A stretch of 64,000 nt of DNA from assembly GCA_964561475.1 (NCBI GenBank), contig CAZLPU010000023.1, positions 1 to 64,000 of the forward strand. The letters are read 5' to 3'. The DNA comes from CAYUYV01 sp964561475 (GTDB lineage: Bacteria; Pseudomonadota; Alphaproteobacteria; JAJFIK01). The position numbers were made by a program, and so were the translations under genes. Each line of letters begins with the position of its first letter. Positions within the stretch are counted from its first letter, which is position 1. The notes below the pieces were generated by a model. It saw only the letters and a list, made by a program, of their open reading frames with translations, made no database searches and was not told the origin of the DNA. This document shows positions 35,487 to 43,546 of this stretch, piece after piece.

Positions 35487-36644
35487 TCAGCGTCCAGCCG
35501 ATGCCGTCCTCGGCAAGTCATCCAGTGCCCGCGTATCCAGGCTGGACTGTTCCATCTCATCGGCGTCCCCGTCCATCCCGCTTTCATCCCCGCTCTCATC
35601 CGTTGATGTGTCATCGACGAGCTGGGCAGGAGCGGCCAGGGAGGGATAGTCACGCACCATGTTGACACCGTAGAGAGGCTTGGCGACACCCTGGTGGCAG
35701 GTGGCGCAGTTGGCTTTCGGTGCATCACCCTTGGGACCAAGACGATAGTCGGGATAGACCGGCTGCAGCGGCTCCAGGTAGTTCACGTTCAGGCTGCGAG
35801 CCATATAGATGCCATGCCAAGCCGGGATCCGGGCCGGGGTGCTCTGGTCCCATTGATCGAAAGCGCGGCTGTTGTGGCAGTAGGTGCAGTTCACACCCAG
35901 CGCCGTCGACATGTGCACCATGAAGGCATAGGTCTTTTCCGCGTCCTTGATATTGCTCTGCGTACCCGAAGCAAGGGCCGTGGGAGAGTGGACACGGATG
36001 GACTCGTCACCGCTCAGATAGGCCATCAGAGCGTTATAGGGCAAGGACGTGGTGCCGACATCGCGGCTTGCCACATTCTGTCCCTGACGGTTTGCCGCCA
36101 TGCCCGATGCCTGCTTTGGCCCGCTTTCGTCGAACCAGATATATTCCGGAACGGGCTGGCCACGGTGACAGGTGTAACAGGTCACACCGACCGCACCCAC
36201 ATGGTCCTGCCAGTCAGCATTGATATGCTGGGTCATCTGGATCATGCGGCGGGTCACTTTGTGCTGATACTTGGAGTCGTCCGCCATGTTTTCGAGATTG
36301 TGGCAGTAGGCACACCCCTCCTCCTGGGGAGCGACCCACTCGGTCATGGCAGCCATCAGACGGTTGAAGCGGTCCGCGCTGATGTCCCCCAGAACCTGGA
36401 CATTCTCGTAGAACTCACCGGCGGTTGGTCCGGGAAGATCCTCGATTTCGTAAGGAGGCGGAGGAACCTGATTGGCTGCCTCCAACTCCGCTGCCTCACG
36501 GGGGTTGGCGACCGTACCCATGGCAACGCCGCGATATCCGACCTGTTCGGTCTCAATCGGCGGCCGGTCCCAGCCGGCGGTGAAGAGCATGGCGATCGTA
36601 AAGAGCGTTGCTACGGCGCCAAGGGCGACTGTCCAGAAGTTCAT
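35487..36644 (-). CDS. pufC: PufC, tetraheme reaction-centre cytochrome c
   Basis: This 385-residue periplasmic subunit re-reduces the special pair. Four heme motifs are visible: CAYCH, CYTCH, CTYCH and CATCH, with Met-containing helices (for example RLMAAMTEW, MIQMTQ) supplying distal ligands. The N-terminus is a single membrane anchor (about residues 5-22) with no lipobox Cys, so it is not the acylated form found in Blastochloris. The last ~45 residues are strongly acidic (DDTSTDESGDESGMDGDADE), a variable feature. Its ATG overlaps the pufM stop. Confidence 0.96.
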   Translation of the reverse strand: MNFWTVALGAVATLFTIAMLFTAGWDRPPIETEQVGYRGVAMGTVANPREAAELEAANQVPPPPYEIEDLPGPTAGEFYENVQVLGDISADRFNRLMAAMTEWVAPQEEGCAYCHNLENMADDSKYQHKVTRRMIQMTQHINADWQDHVGAVGVTCYTCHRGQPVPEYIWFDESGPKQASGMAANRQGQNVASRDVGTTSLPYNALMAYLSGDESIRVHSPTALASGTQSNIKDAEKTYAFMVHMSTALGVNCTYCHNSRAFDQWDQSTPARIPAWHGIYMARSLNVNYLEPLQPVYPDYRLGPKGDAPKANCATCHQGVAKPLYGVNMVRDYPSLAAPAQLVDDTSTDESGDESGMDGDADEMEQSSLDTRALDDLPRTASAGR

Positions 36645-37642
36645 TGCATGCCTCCCATTGATCCAGCTTGGGATCCAGCTTGGGATCCAGCCGGATCCAC
36701 CATATCCGGACCCGCGCTCGGATAAGCCGGCGCGACGCCATTTTCCACTGCCCAGAGATACCAGTTATCGACAACGGTTCCGGTCAGCAGAATACCGAGG
36801 CCCCCGGTGAAGGTGGTGAGGACCGCGAACCACCAGGCCCAGCGGTGAATGGATTCCATCGACGCGTTGAAACCCATGGTCCAGCGCCAGAACAATGCAC
36901 CCCGTTCAGCACCCGTACCACGGTCGATGATCTGATCGATTTCCCGGTCTGCCCCATAGCGGCTTGTGGCCAGGATCGTGGCGCCGTGCATCGCGAAGAG
37001 CAGGACTGATCCGTACAGGAAGACAATGGAGAGGCAGTGGAACGGGTTGTAGTAGAGGTTGCCGTACCGGATGGAAAACGCCGTCGTCCAATCCAGATGG
37101 GGGAAGACGCCGAAGGGAACCGCCTCGCTCCAGGACCCCATCAGAAGGGGACGGATGAAGCCCAGAACCAGGTACAGGAAAATCGCCGAGGCAAAAGCCC
37201 AGGCCACATGGGTTCCCATGCCCAGCTCAACGGCCCGAAGATAAGTCCGGAACCACCACAATATGATTGAAGCCGTCAGGAAGAAGCCGGCAATGAGCCA
37301 CCAGCCGCCTTCAGCAAGGGGCGGAATGCTCAGCCCGTATTCGGCCTTCGGCGGTTCCAGAGCCAGCCAGAAGAGCTGGCGGACAAACTGGATCGGATCC
37401 CAGCCGACCGAGGCCCACATGTTCAGCCCAATGATCTCGATGGCAATGAAGCCGCAGATCAGGGAGGCAACCCCCAGATAACCCAGATAGATAGGGCCGA
37501 TCTGGGCATTGCCGATCCACCCCATAAGGGAGGAGAAAAACGGCGTTCCGATCCGGTCATCCCGGCCCGCAGGCAGGGCGACCCCGTACTCGGCCGGTCC
37601 GCGGACCTGCACTTGTGTGAAGATGTTTTGATATTCGGCCAT
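36641..37642 (-). CDS. pufM: PufM, photosynthetic reaction centre M subunit
   Basis: This 333-residue, five-helix membrane protein binds bacteriochlorophyll, bacteriopheophytin, QA and the non-heme iron. It starts MAEYQNIFTQVQVRGPAEYG and has WWFRTYLRAVELGMGTHVAWAF (split), NPFHCLSIVFLYGS with the special-pair His region, and FNASMESIHRWAWWFA with iron and quinone ligands. The C-terminus is extended by a Gln-Ala-Gly-Ser repeat encoded by 12-base tandem units. The start at 37642 is chosen by homology. An unusual 256-base interval separates it from pufL. Confidence 0.97.
   Translation of the reverse strand: MAEYQNIFTQVQVRGPAEYGVALPAGRDDRIGTPFFSSLMGWIGNAQIGPIYLGYLGVASLICGFIAIEIIGLNMWASVGWDPIQFVRQLFWLALEPPKAEYGLSIPPLAEGGWWLIAGFFLTASIILWWFRTYLRAVELGMGTHVAWAFASAIFLYLVLGFIRPLLMGSWSEAVPFGVFPHLDWTTAFSIRYGNLYYNPFHCLSIVFLYGSVLLFAMHGATILATSRYGADREIDQIIDRGTGAERGALFWRWTMGFNASMESIHRWAWWFAVLTTFTGGLGILLTGTVVDNWYLWAVENGVAPAYPSAGPDMVDPAGSQAGSQAGSMGGMQ
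36660..36695. repeat. 12-bp tandem repeat in pufM 3' end
   Basis: Three copies of a 12-base unit (GATCCAGCTTGG; the third degenerate) occupy 36660-36695. They encode Gly-Ser-Gln-Ala repeats at the PufM C-terminus. The unit length keeps frame, so copy number could vary harmlessly. Confidence 0.8.
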
Positions 37643-37656
37643 GTTCTTTGTCCCGT

Positions 37657-37887
37657 TCAACGCCCGTGACCGGCATTCGGCCAAGATTGACACCAGGTGA
37701 CGGCCCAGAAGGGATTGACGCCCCAGACCGTCCCTCCGTGCAGAACCGGATCCGAAGATCCGCTTCCGTTTGCCAAGCCCCGGTTCATTCGGCTTTTGCC
37801 GGTCCGGCTCTCTGGCGTTTGCCCAATCCGGACCCGGTCCTTACCGGTATCCCGATTGCCGGCGAGTGCTTCAGGATGAACTCCCAT
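37657..37887 (-). CDS. Small ORF inserted between pufL and pufM
   Basis: This 76-codon frame fits the pufL-pufM interval. Its ATG lies 11 bases after the pufL stop codon and its stop 14 bases before the pufM ATG. The pufL stop itself is part of an excellent ribosome binding site (TAAGGGGA, 8 bases before ATG). The product is polar and Arg/Gly-rich for about 50 residues. It ends with a Trp-rich segment (VWGVNPFWAVTWCQSWP, about 54-70). I recognise no family. Usually pufL and pufM are almost adjacent, so this is either a novel small puf gene or an expanded spacer with a fortuitous frame. Confidence 0.45.
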   Translation of the reverse strand: MGVHPEALAGNRDTGKDRVRIGQTPESRTGKSRMNRGLANGSGSSDPVLHGGTVWGVNPFWAVTWCQSWPNAGHGR

Positions 37888-37898
37888 TGTCGTTCCCC

Positions 37899-38723
37899 TT
37901 AACGCCAGATCGGCAGGTCAAGCCACCAGTTCCACCATTCCGGCCAGCCGCGGGTCCAGAAAGGACCACTGATCACGATACAGACGGCACTCCAGAAACC
38001 AGCGGACAGGGCAAGGAACAGTCCGACCCTGTGGATCCCGAGCGTACCCACGGAATAGCCGATCGTGTCTCTGAAGAAGGTGTCTTCGTGTTCCGGTGAC
38101 TTCACTTCCTGACCTTCGCCGGGATTGGTGGCGGAGAGAACCAGCGCCCCGTGAAGCGCAAGAGCCAGGGTCGTGGTGAAGAAGAAGGTCACCGCGATCA
38201 TGTGAGCCGGATTGTAGTGGAAATGCAGGTACTGGTAGCCGGTGTTGGACACCCAGTCGAGGTGACTGAATATGCCGTAGGGAAAGCCATGTCCCCATGC
38301 GCCCATCAGCAGTGGACGGACGACCACAAGGGTGACATAGGCCAGAATCGCGAAACTGAAGGCAAAGGGCACATGAAAGCCGATGCCTAATTTTCGGCAG
38401 ATCTCCACTTCCCGCAGGGCCCAGGAGCTGAACGATCCGATCGCGCAGATCGTAATGATCTGCCACAGGCCGCCCTCCTTGAGGGGCGCCAGGGCCAGAC
38501 CATAACTCAGGTCGGGCGGCGCAATATTGATCTGCCAGATGTTCCAGGTCGGCCCGATGGCCGCACCGTAAACAATCAGTGCTGTACCGAGTAACGTGAA
38601 GAAAGCGCCCGTTACGCCGAAGAACCCGATGTAGAACGGACCGACCCAGAAATCGAACAGGTCGCCTCCGATCAACGTTCCTCCGCGAACGCGATATTTT
38701 CTCTCGAAACTGAGCATCGCCAT
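37899..38723 (-). CDS. pufL: PufL, photosynthetic reaction centre L subunit
   Basis: This 274-residue, five-helix protein pairs with PufM. It starts MAMLSFERKYRVRGGTLIGG (GGAGG 9 bases before) and has GPFYIGFFGVTGAFF. SSWALREVEICRKLGIGFHVPFAF (split), HFHYNPAHMIAVTFFFT with the special-pair His, and DTIGYSVGTLGIHRVGLFLA with quinone/iron ligands follow. It ends WPEWWNWWLDLPIW. Open frame upstream of 38723 is intercistronic. Confidence 0.97.
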   Translation of the reverse strand: MAMLSFERKYRVRGGTLIGGDLFDFWVGPFYIGFFGVTGAFFTLLGTALIVYGAAIGPTWNIWQINIAPPDLSYGLALAPLKEGGLWQIITICAIGSFSSWALREVEICRKLGIGFHVPFAFSFAILAYVTLVVVRPLLMGAWGHGFPYGIFSHLDWVSNTGYQYLHFHYNPAHMIAVTFFFTTTLALALHGALVLSATNPGEGQEVKSPEHEDTFFRDTIGYSVGTLGIHRVGLFLALSAGFWSAVCIVISGPFWTRGWPEWWNWWLDLPIWR

Positions 38724-38780
38724 CGCTTGAGTCCTCCGATTTGACGGCGCCGAGAATAAATAGTGAAGCAGTGCGTGTGG

Positions 38781-38817
38781 AAGCGGACGGCATGGTTTCG
38801 CCAGAGGCCATCCGCTT
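38781..38817 (-). promoter_or_regulatory. pufA-pufL intercistronic mRNA hairpin
   Basis: AAGCGGACGGC (38781-38791) pairs with GCCATCCGCTT (38807-38817), one mismatch, between the pufA stop and the pufL start. In other phototrophs a hairpin here protects the upstream pufBA mRNA and gives its excess over pufLM; the same role is likely. Confidence 0.75.
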
Positions 38818-38831
38818 ACCAATTATGTGAA

Positions 38832-39017
38832 CTAGACCAGCGGCAGTGCTGCCACATCCGAAGACACGCTCTGCTGAGCAGGAGCGGGTGCTTCGAGCCA
38901 GTTGTAACGATCCGTGCTGAGCAGGATGAAGTGAATCACCAGTGCCAGTACGAAGAGGAAAGCGGACAGGCCAACAAGCGCCCGCCGCGGATCGAATAGA
39001 AGCCAAACCTTCCACAT
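38832..39017 (-). CDS. pufA: PufA, LH1 alpha polypeptide
   Basis: This 61-residue antenna subunit has one membrane helix and the bacteriochlorophyll-ligating His29 (ALVIHFILLSTDRYNWL). It opens MWKVWLLFDPRRALVG, the standard alpha start. The Ala/Pro/Val tail is periplasmic. GAGGGAG lies about 9 bases upstream of the ATG. It is 28 bases downstream of pufB. Confidence 0.97.
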   Translation of the reverse strand: MWKVWLLFDPRRALVGLSAFLFVLALVIHFILLSTDRYNWLEAPAPAQQSVSSDVAALPLV

Positions 39018-39045
39018 CGTCGAGTATCTCCCTCTAAGCTATCGA

Positions 39046-39198
39046 TCAGTTGATCCAAGGACGCCACATCCAGACGAGGATGTGAGCCACAACCGCAATA
39101 GCCGTGAAGCCGATGAAGTTTGTCACGAAGATGCTGTGAAACTCTTTGGCTTCATCTTCTGTCAAACCGGACAGCGAACTACGGTCAGGTTCCGTCAT
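39046..39198 (-). CDS. pufB: PufB, LH1 beta polypeptide
   Basis: This 50-residue subunit was read directly from the sequence. It has an acidic N-terminal arm (LTEDEAKEFHSIF, with His21), one helix with ligand His39 (VVAHILVWMWRPW) and a WRPW ending typical of LH1 beta. AAGGAG lies 6 bases before the ATG at 39198. It is the first puf gene; the 159-base gap to bchZ has no pufQ-like frame. Confidence 0.97.
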   Translation of the reverse strand: MTEPDRSSLSGLTEDEAKEFHSIFVTNFIGFTAIAVVAHILVWMWRPWIN

Positions 39199-39291
39199 GT
39201 TTGCTCCTTTCGGATGCAAGCCTTCAGGCAGTTACCGCGCAATGCCCGCGCGGCAGGGCTCTCGCAACATGAAGCGCTGCGATTCCATAGT

Positions 39292-39310
39292 CATCCGGAC
39301 ACACCGGATG
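39292..39310 (-). promoter_or_regulatory. Hairpin in bchZ-pufB gap
   Basis: CATCCGG (39292-39298) pairs with CCGGATG (39304-39310) around a 5-base loop. It lies upstream of pufB, where read-through from bchZ meets the puf mRNA. It could be an mRNA 5'-end structure or partial terminator; a second small stem (CCGCGC/GCGCGG) lies at about 39236-39254. Confidence 0.4.
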
Positions 39311-39357
39311 CCTTATGAGGGTACGAGCCTGTTGAGGATGGGCAGGTTTCAACGGTA

Positions 39358-40815
39358 TCATGCCGCCTGCCCCTCCCTCAGGTTCGAATGTGCTTGCGTG
39401 ACATGAGCCTCGGTTACCTGGCTCTCGCCACCGGCCCGTGCTGCCCGTTCCGCCGCATCACGGAGACGCCTCGCTGCGGAAATGCGGGTCAGAACCGGAT
39501 AGGCCTCAAGGGCTGCATCCATGGCTTCCCGGGCCTGATCGCTCCACGGAAGCTCTTTATACAAACGGGAGGGGGTTGCCTCCGTCCTGTCCATGTCCGT
39601 TGACAGGGGCAGAATATTGAACAGCGCATCAAACAGGGCGTTGCAGACTTCCTGCAGCTGATAGGTCGCCCCGGAGTAGCCCATGAAGGGCGTACCTGTG
39701 TGCCTGCGGATGACCGCACCCGGAAAGGATGCCGGGATGTAGATCGCCCGGCCGCCGGTCTCCGCAAGATACATCCGCTCATTGTAACTGCCGAACAGCA
39801 CCAGAGGTGTCTTGTCACGGATGGCTTCGCGGACGGCATCATTGTCTGGCTTTTCCCCTGCCTTGCGGGCAAAGGCAAAGGTGCAGGGCAGACCCATCTC
39901 TTCTTCCAGAAAATGACGCACACCCCGGGCATAGGTCTCGTTCGCGACAATCCCGAAACTCGCGGTTCCGAAGAAATCCTGGGTCACGGACCGCCACAGA
40001 TCCCAAAGGGGTTTGATGGTGGTGTGTTTTTCCCGCTCGATGAACGGTTCCGGATCAAGGCCCAGGATGTCACCGAGGCTGCGCAGAAACTTGGTCGTGC
40101 TGTGCAGCCCAATGGGTGCCTGCAGATAAGGCCGCTCCAGACCTTCACACAGCATACGGCCGAATTCCCGGTAGAGGCAGACATTCGCATCCGCATCGAC
40201 GAGGCGCGGGACATCGGCGAGATGGCTTCCCAGGGGAAAGACCATGTTGACCTCCGCGCCGATCCCTTCGATCAGACGACGGACCTCAGCCAAGTCAGAG
40301 GGCATGTTGAACATGCCGTAGCTTGGGCCAATGATATTCACCTTGGGCTTGTCGCCCTCCTTGCGGGGCTTGGCCTTCGGCATGCGGCCCCGCTTGGCAC
40401 CATATTCCGTCCACAGCCAGTACATAGCACGGTCAGCGCTCTGCCATTGATCCTCATCAATCGTACGAGGAAGAAAGCGCTGGATATTCGTGCCTTCCGG
40501 GGTAACGCCCCCGCCAATCATCTCAGCAATGGACCCGGTGACCACCACTGCGGGAAGGTCCGGATCGAGGGTTCCATGGGCGCGCTTCATGGCCCCTTCG
40601 GTGCCGTCACGGCCCAGTTCCTGCTCGGACAGACCCGTGACCACGATGGGCAACTCATGGGGAGGCAGAGCATCCGTGTAGTGCAGAACGGATGTCACCG
40701 GCAAATTTTCGCAGCCGACCGGGCCATCAATGATGACCTGCAAACCCTTGATCGCCGTGAAAACATAGACAGAGCCCCAGTAGCCCCCGGCGCGGTCATG
40801 ATCAAGCACTAGCAT
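39358..40815 (-). CDS. bchZ: BchZ, chlorophyllide reductase subunit Z
   Basis: This 485-residue nitrogenase-like subunit, with BchY, forms the catalytic part of chlorophyllide oxidoreductase, which reduces ring B to the bacteriochlorin level. It starts MLVLDHDRAGGYWGSVYVF and has VIIDGPVGCENLPVTSVLHYTD (split), VVVTGSIAEMIGGGVTPEG and HTGTPFMGYSGATYQLQEV. The ATG overlaps the bchY end by 7 bases. It is upstream of pufBALMC on the same strand. Confidence 0.97.
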   Translation of the reverse strand: MLVLDHDRAGGYWGSVYVFTAIKGLQVIIDGPVGCENLPVTSVLHYTDALPPHELPIVVTGLSEQELGRDGTEGAMKRAHGTLDPDLPAVVVTGSIAEMIGGGVTPEGTNIQRFLPRTIDEDQWQSADRAMYWLWTEYGAKRGRMPKAKPRKEGDKPKVNIIGPSYGMFNMPSDLAEVRRLIEGIGAEVNMVFPLGSHLADVPRLVDADANVCLYREFGRMLCEGLERPYLQAPIGLHSTTKFLRSLGDILGLDPEPFIEREKHTTIKPLWDLWRSVTQDFFGTASFGIVANETYARGVRHFLEEEMGLPCTFAFARKAGEKPDNDAVREAIRDKTPLVLFGSYNERMYLAETGGRAIYIPASFPGAVIRRHTGTPFMGYSGATYQLQEVCNALFDALFNILPLSTDMDRTEATPSRLYKELPWSDQAREAMDAALEAYPVLTRISAARRLRDAAERAARAGGESQVTEAHVTQAHSNLREGQAA

Positions 40816-42473
40816 CCGACCGCCTCCTCAAGGTTGGCGGCCTTGGCCCGCTGATTGGCGGCTTTCTTCCGAAACTCCGGACGGTCCACGGGCACGTCTT
40901 CCCAGACGCCGGAAGCGTGATCCGTGCCCACCCCTTCGAAAAAGTCCTTCATGTGATCGAATCGGGCCTTGTTGGACATGGCCGCGTTGATCACCTGGGC
41001 CAGGGAACCGGCACCGGCGGGACCCATCAAAGGGCGTGCGGAAATCAGATTGGTGAAGTAAAGGGCCGGCGTCGCGGTTTCCTTTGCCTTCTGAACAATG
41101 GGCGTGGTGCCGATGGCCAGATCGGGCTTGTATTCCTTGAACGCCGCGAGATCCTGTTCCAGGGACGCCCGGTAGACGACCTCGACACCCCGGGCTTCCA
41201 GCCATTCCCGGTCCGGATCGGACCACCGGGTCCGGGGGCAGGCGGTGCCCACGTAGCGCAGATCCGCACCGCTTTCCACCAGGAGTCTGGCCACCAGCAA
41301 TTCCGACCCTTCGTAGCCGGATAAAGTGACCCGTCCCTTGACAGGCATCTGGGCCAGGGCACCGGAAATGGCGGGCAGGATTGCATTCTTGGCCGCATCG
41401 ACTTTCGCTTGCGCCACGCCGCAGGCTTTCCCGATCCCATCAAGCCAGTCCGCAGTGCCATCGAGGCCCACGGGTGCCGAGGCAACAATCGTGCGTCCTG
41501 CCTTCTCGAATTCGCGGAAGGCCGCGGTATAGAACGGATGGATGGCAGCCACAGCGCCGCAATCGAGTGCAGCATAAAGCTCGCGCCATTCCCTGGTGGG
41601 CACCACGGGACCGGCAGCCAGACCCATTGGTTCCAGAAGCCTGCCGATGCTGACCGGATCCGCCGGGAACATCTCGCCCACCAAGGTCACCGTCGGCTTT
41701 TCGCTCGGTCCGCCGCGGGGGGCCTGGACCGGACCCTGCTCAACCTCGGCCCGGGCATAAGCCAGCATCGCGCCAGCCAGCACGTCCTTGGCCTCCGCAT
41801 GGGTCGGGACACCGAAGCCCGGCACATCGATTCCGATGATCCGCACACCATTGATGGTGTCAGGCAGCAGCTGAAGAGGAACACCGGAAGCGGTGGGCAC
41901 GCACAGATTGGTCACGACAACCGCGTCGTACAGTTCCGGATCGGCCAGCTTGTGGACCGCATCCCGGATATCCTCGAACAGTTTACCCGTCACCAGGGTT
42001 TCGGAATTGAACGGTACATAGCCCACAGTCCGGCGTGCACCGTAGAAATGGGAGGTGAAGGTCAATCCGTAGACGCAACAGGCCGATCCGGACAGAACCG
42101 TCGCCACACGCCGCATCCGCAAGCCAACACGAAGGGAACCGAAGGCAGGGCACATGCTCTGGGGCTGATCGTGGGGTCCGGCCGGATAGTCTTCCGCATA
42201 CCGCCGGAGTGTCTCACTCTTGCCGGCCATCTGCGCCGCCTTGCGCATTTCGTCGGCCCCGGCATGACAGCCGACCCCGTCGCCCTCGGGGACAGTACCA
42301 GCCGGTGCGTCGCGGCCCAGTTCCCTGGAGTCCTCATCCGTACCCGTCAGGGCTTCCTTGCCAGTCACATCACGCGCCGCCCCGCTTTCCACGGGGGCAG
42401 AGCCCGCGTTGTCGTAGACAACCTCGCCTGTTGACGAACCAGAAGTGCCGGATTGAGGGTTATTCTGTGTCAT
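40809..42473 (-). CDS. bchY: BchY, chlorophyllide reductase subunit Y
   Basis: This 554-residue protein has family motifs GCHAGADEMRKAAQMAGKSE, QSMCPAFGSLRVGLRMRR and VLSGSACCVYGLTF near the start of the conserved region. The conserved part begins only at about residue 66. The first ~65 residues (Gly/Ser/Thr/acidic) are an extension absent from Rhodobacter BchY. GAGGGAAATC precedes the ATG, 8 bases after the bchX stop region. Confidence 0.96.
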   Translation of the reverse strand: MTQNNPQSGTSGSSTGEVVYDNAGSAPVESGAARDVTGKEALTGTDEDSRELGRDAPAGTVPEGDGVGCHAGADEMRKAAQMAGKSETLRRYAEDYPAGPHDQPQSMCPAFGSLRVGLRMRRVATVLSGSACCVYGLTFTSHFYGARRTVGYVPFNSETLVTGKLFEDIRDAVHKLADPELYDAVVVTNLCVPTASGVPLQLLPDTINGVRIIGIDVPGFGVPTHAEAKDVLAGAMLAYARAEVEQGPVQAPRGGPSEKPTVTLVGEMFPADPVSIGRLLEPMGLAAGPVVPTREWRELYAALDCGAVAAIHPFYTAAFREFEKAGRTIVASAPVGLDGTADWLDGIGKACGVAQAKVDAAKNAILPAISGALAQMPVKGRVTLSGYEGSELLVARLLVESGADLRYVGTACPRTRWSDPDREWLEARGVEVVYRASLEQDLAAFKEYKPDLAIGTTPIVQKAKETATPALYFTNLISARPLMGPAGAGSLAQVINAAMSNKARFDHMKDFFEGVGTDHASGVWEDVPVDRPEFRKKAANQRAKAANLEEAVGC

Positions 42474-42481
42474 GATTTCCC

Positions 42482-43546
42482 TCAGACCGTATCATAAATG
42501 ACTTCGAGGGAGGGCTTCTCGACAATCTTGCCGCCACGCATATCCTCGGCGGTCGCCGGGCTCAGAACAACATTCCGGCCCACTTCTTCCCCATTGAAAA
42601 GATCGAGCAGACCGTCCTGGCTCAGAGGTTCAGGGTGGAGAGGCGGTGCCTCGGCAACATTGGTGGCCAGATCTTCGAACATGGGTGCCCAGGGGGAGCC
42701 GGGGCGGCCGACAATCTCGTAGTTGGCGCTCTTGCGCCGGATATCATCGTCAGCCGGGATGGCGGACAGAACGGGGATGCCCACATTCTCGGCGAATGCA
42801 TGGGCCTCGCCGGTTCCGTCATCCTTGTTGATCACCATGCCCGCGACACCGACATTGCCGCCGAGCTTGCGGAAATACTGAACCGCCGAGCAGACATTGT
42901 TGGCCACATAAAGGGACTGAAGATCGTTCGACCCGACCACAATCACCTTCTGGCACATGTCCCGGGCGATCGGCAGACCGAACCCTCCGCACACGACGTC
43001 TCCGAGGAAATCGAGCAGCACATAGTCGAAATCCCAGTCGTGGAAACCGAGCTTCTCCAGAAGCTCAAAACCGTGGATGATCCCGCGCCCGCCGCAGCCG
43101 CGACCGACCTCAGGTCCGCCCAACTCCATCGCAAACACGCCGTCGCGCTTGAAACACACATCACCGATCGAAACCTCCTCGCCGGAGAGCTTCTTCTTGG
43201 TGGAGGTTTCAATGATGGTCGGGCAACTGCGCCCGCCAAACAGAAGGGAAGTGGTATCGCTTTTCGGATCACAGCCGATCAGCAGAACCTTCTTGCCCTG
43301 CTGGGCCATCATGTAGGACAGGTTCGAGAGGGTGAAGCTCTTGCCGATACCGCCTTTGCCGTAAATGGCGATGATCTGGGTTTCCTTGGCAGGTTCCGCC
43401 GTCACCACAGGGTCGGGATCGACAGCCGCTTCCTGGCGCAACTGGTTCGTCATCTCCTGAAGCGCCTGCCCTGTGTTCTGAGCTGCGTTCGCGATGTCCG
43501 TACCCGTATTAGCGTTGGATGCGAGGCTGTTGTAAATCTCCGTCAC
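42482..43546 (-). CDS. bchX: BchX, chlorophyllide reductase Fe-protein
   Basis: This 354-residue [4Fe-4S] ATPase supplies electrons to BchYZ. The P-loop is IYGKGGIGKSFTLSNLSYMM, and cluster cysteines lie in VGRGCGGRGI and DVVCGGFGLPI. The GTG start at 43546 overlaps the bchC stop (GTGA) and has GGAGG 9 bases upstream. An upstream ATG inside bchC is less likely. About 55 residues precede the P-loop, more than in Rhodobacter. Confidence 0.96.
   Translation of the reverse strand: MTEIYNSLASNANTGTDIANAAQNTGQALQEMTNQLRQEAAVDPDPVVTAEPAKETQIIAIYGKGGIGKSFTLSNLSYMMAQQGKKVLLIGCDPKSDTTSLLFGGRSCPTIIETSTKKKLSGEEVSIGDVCFKRDGVFAMELGGPEVGRGCGGRGIIHGFELLEKLGFHDWDFDYVLLDFLGDVVCGGFGLPIARDMCQKVIVVGSNDLQSLYVANNVCSAVQYFRKLGGNVGVAGMVINKDDGTGEAHAFAENVGIPVLSAIPADDDIRRKSANYEIVGRPGSPWAPMFEDLATNVAEAPPLHPEPLSQDGLLDLFNGEEVGRNVVLSPATAEDMRGGKIVEKPSLEVIYDTV

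Noticed and set aside
39199..39357. Possible pufQ between bchZ and pufB
   Set aside because: No frame of suitable length with a ribosome site and a membrane helix was found in the 159-base gap.
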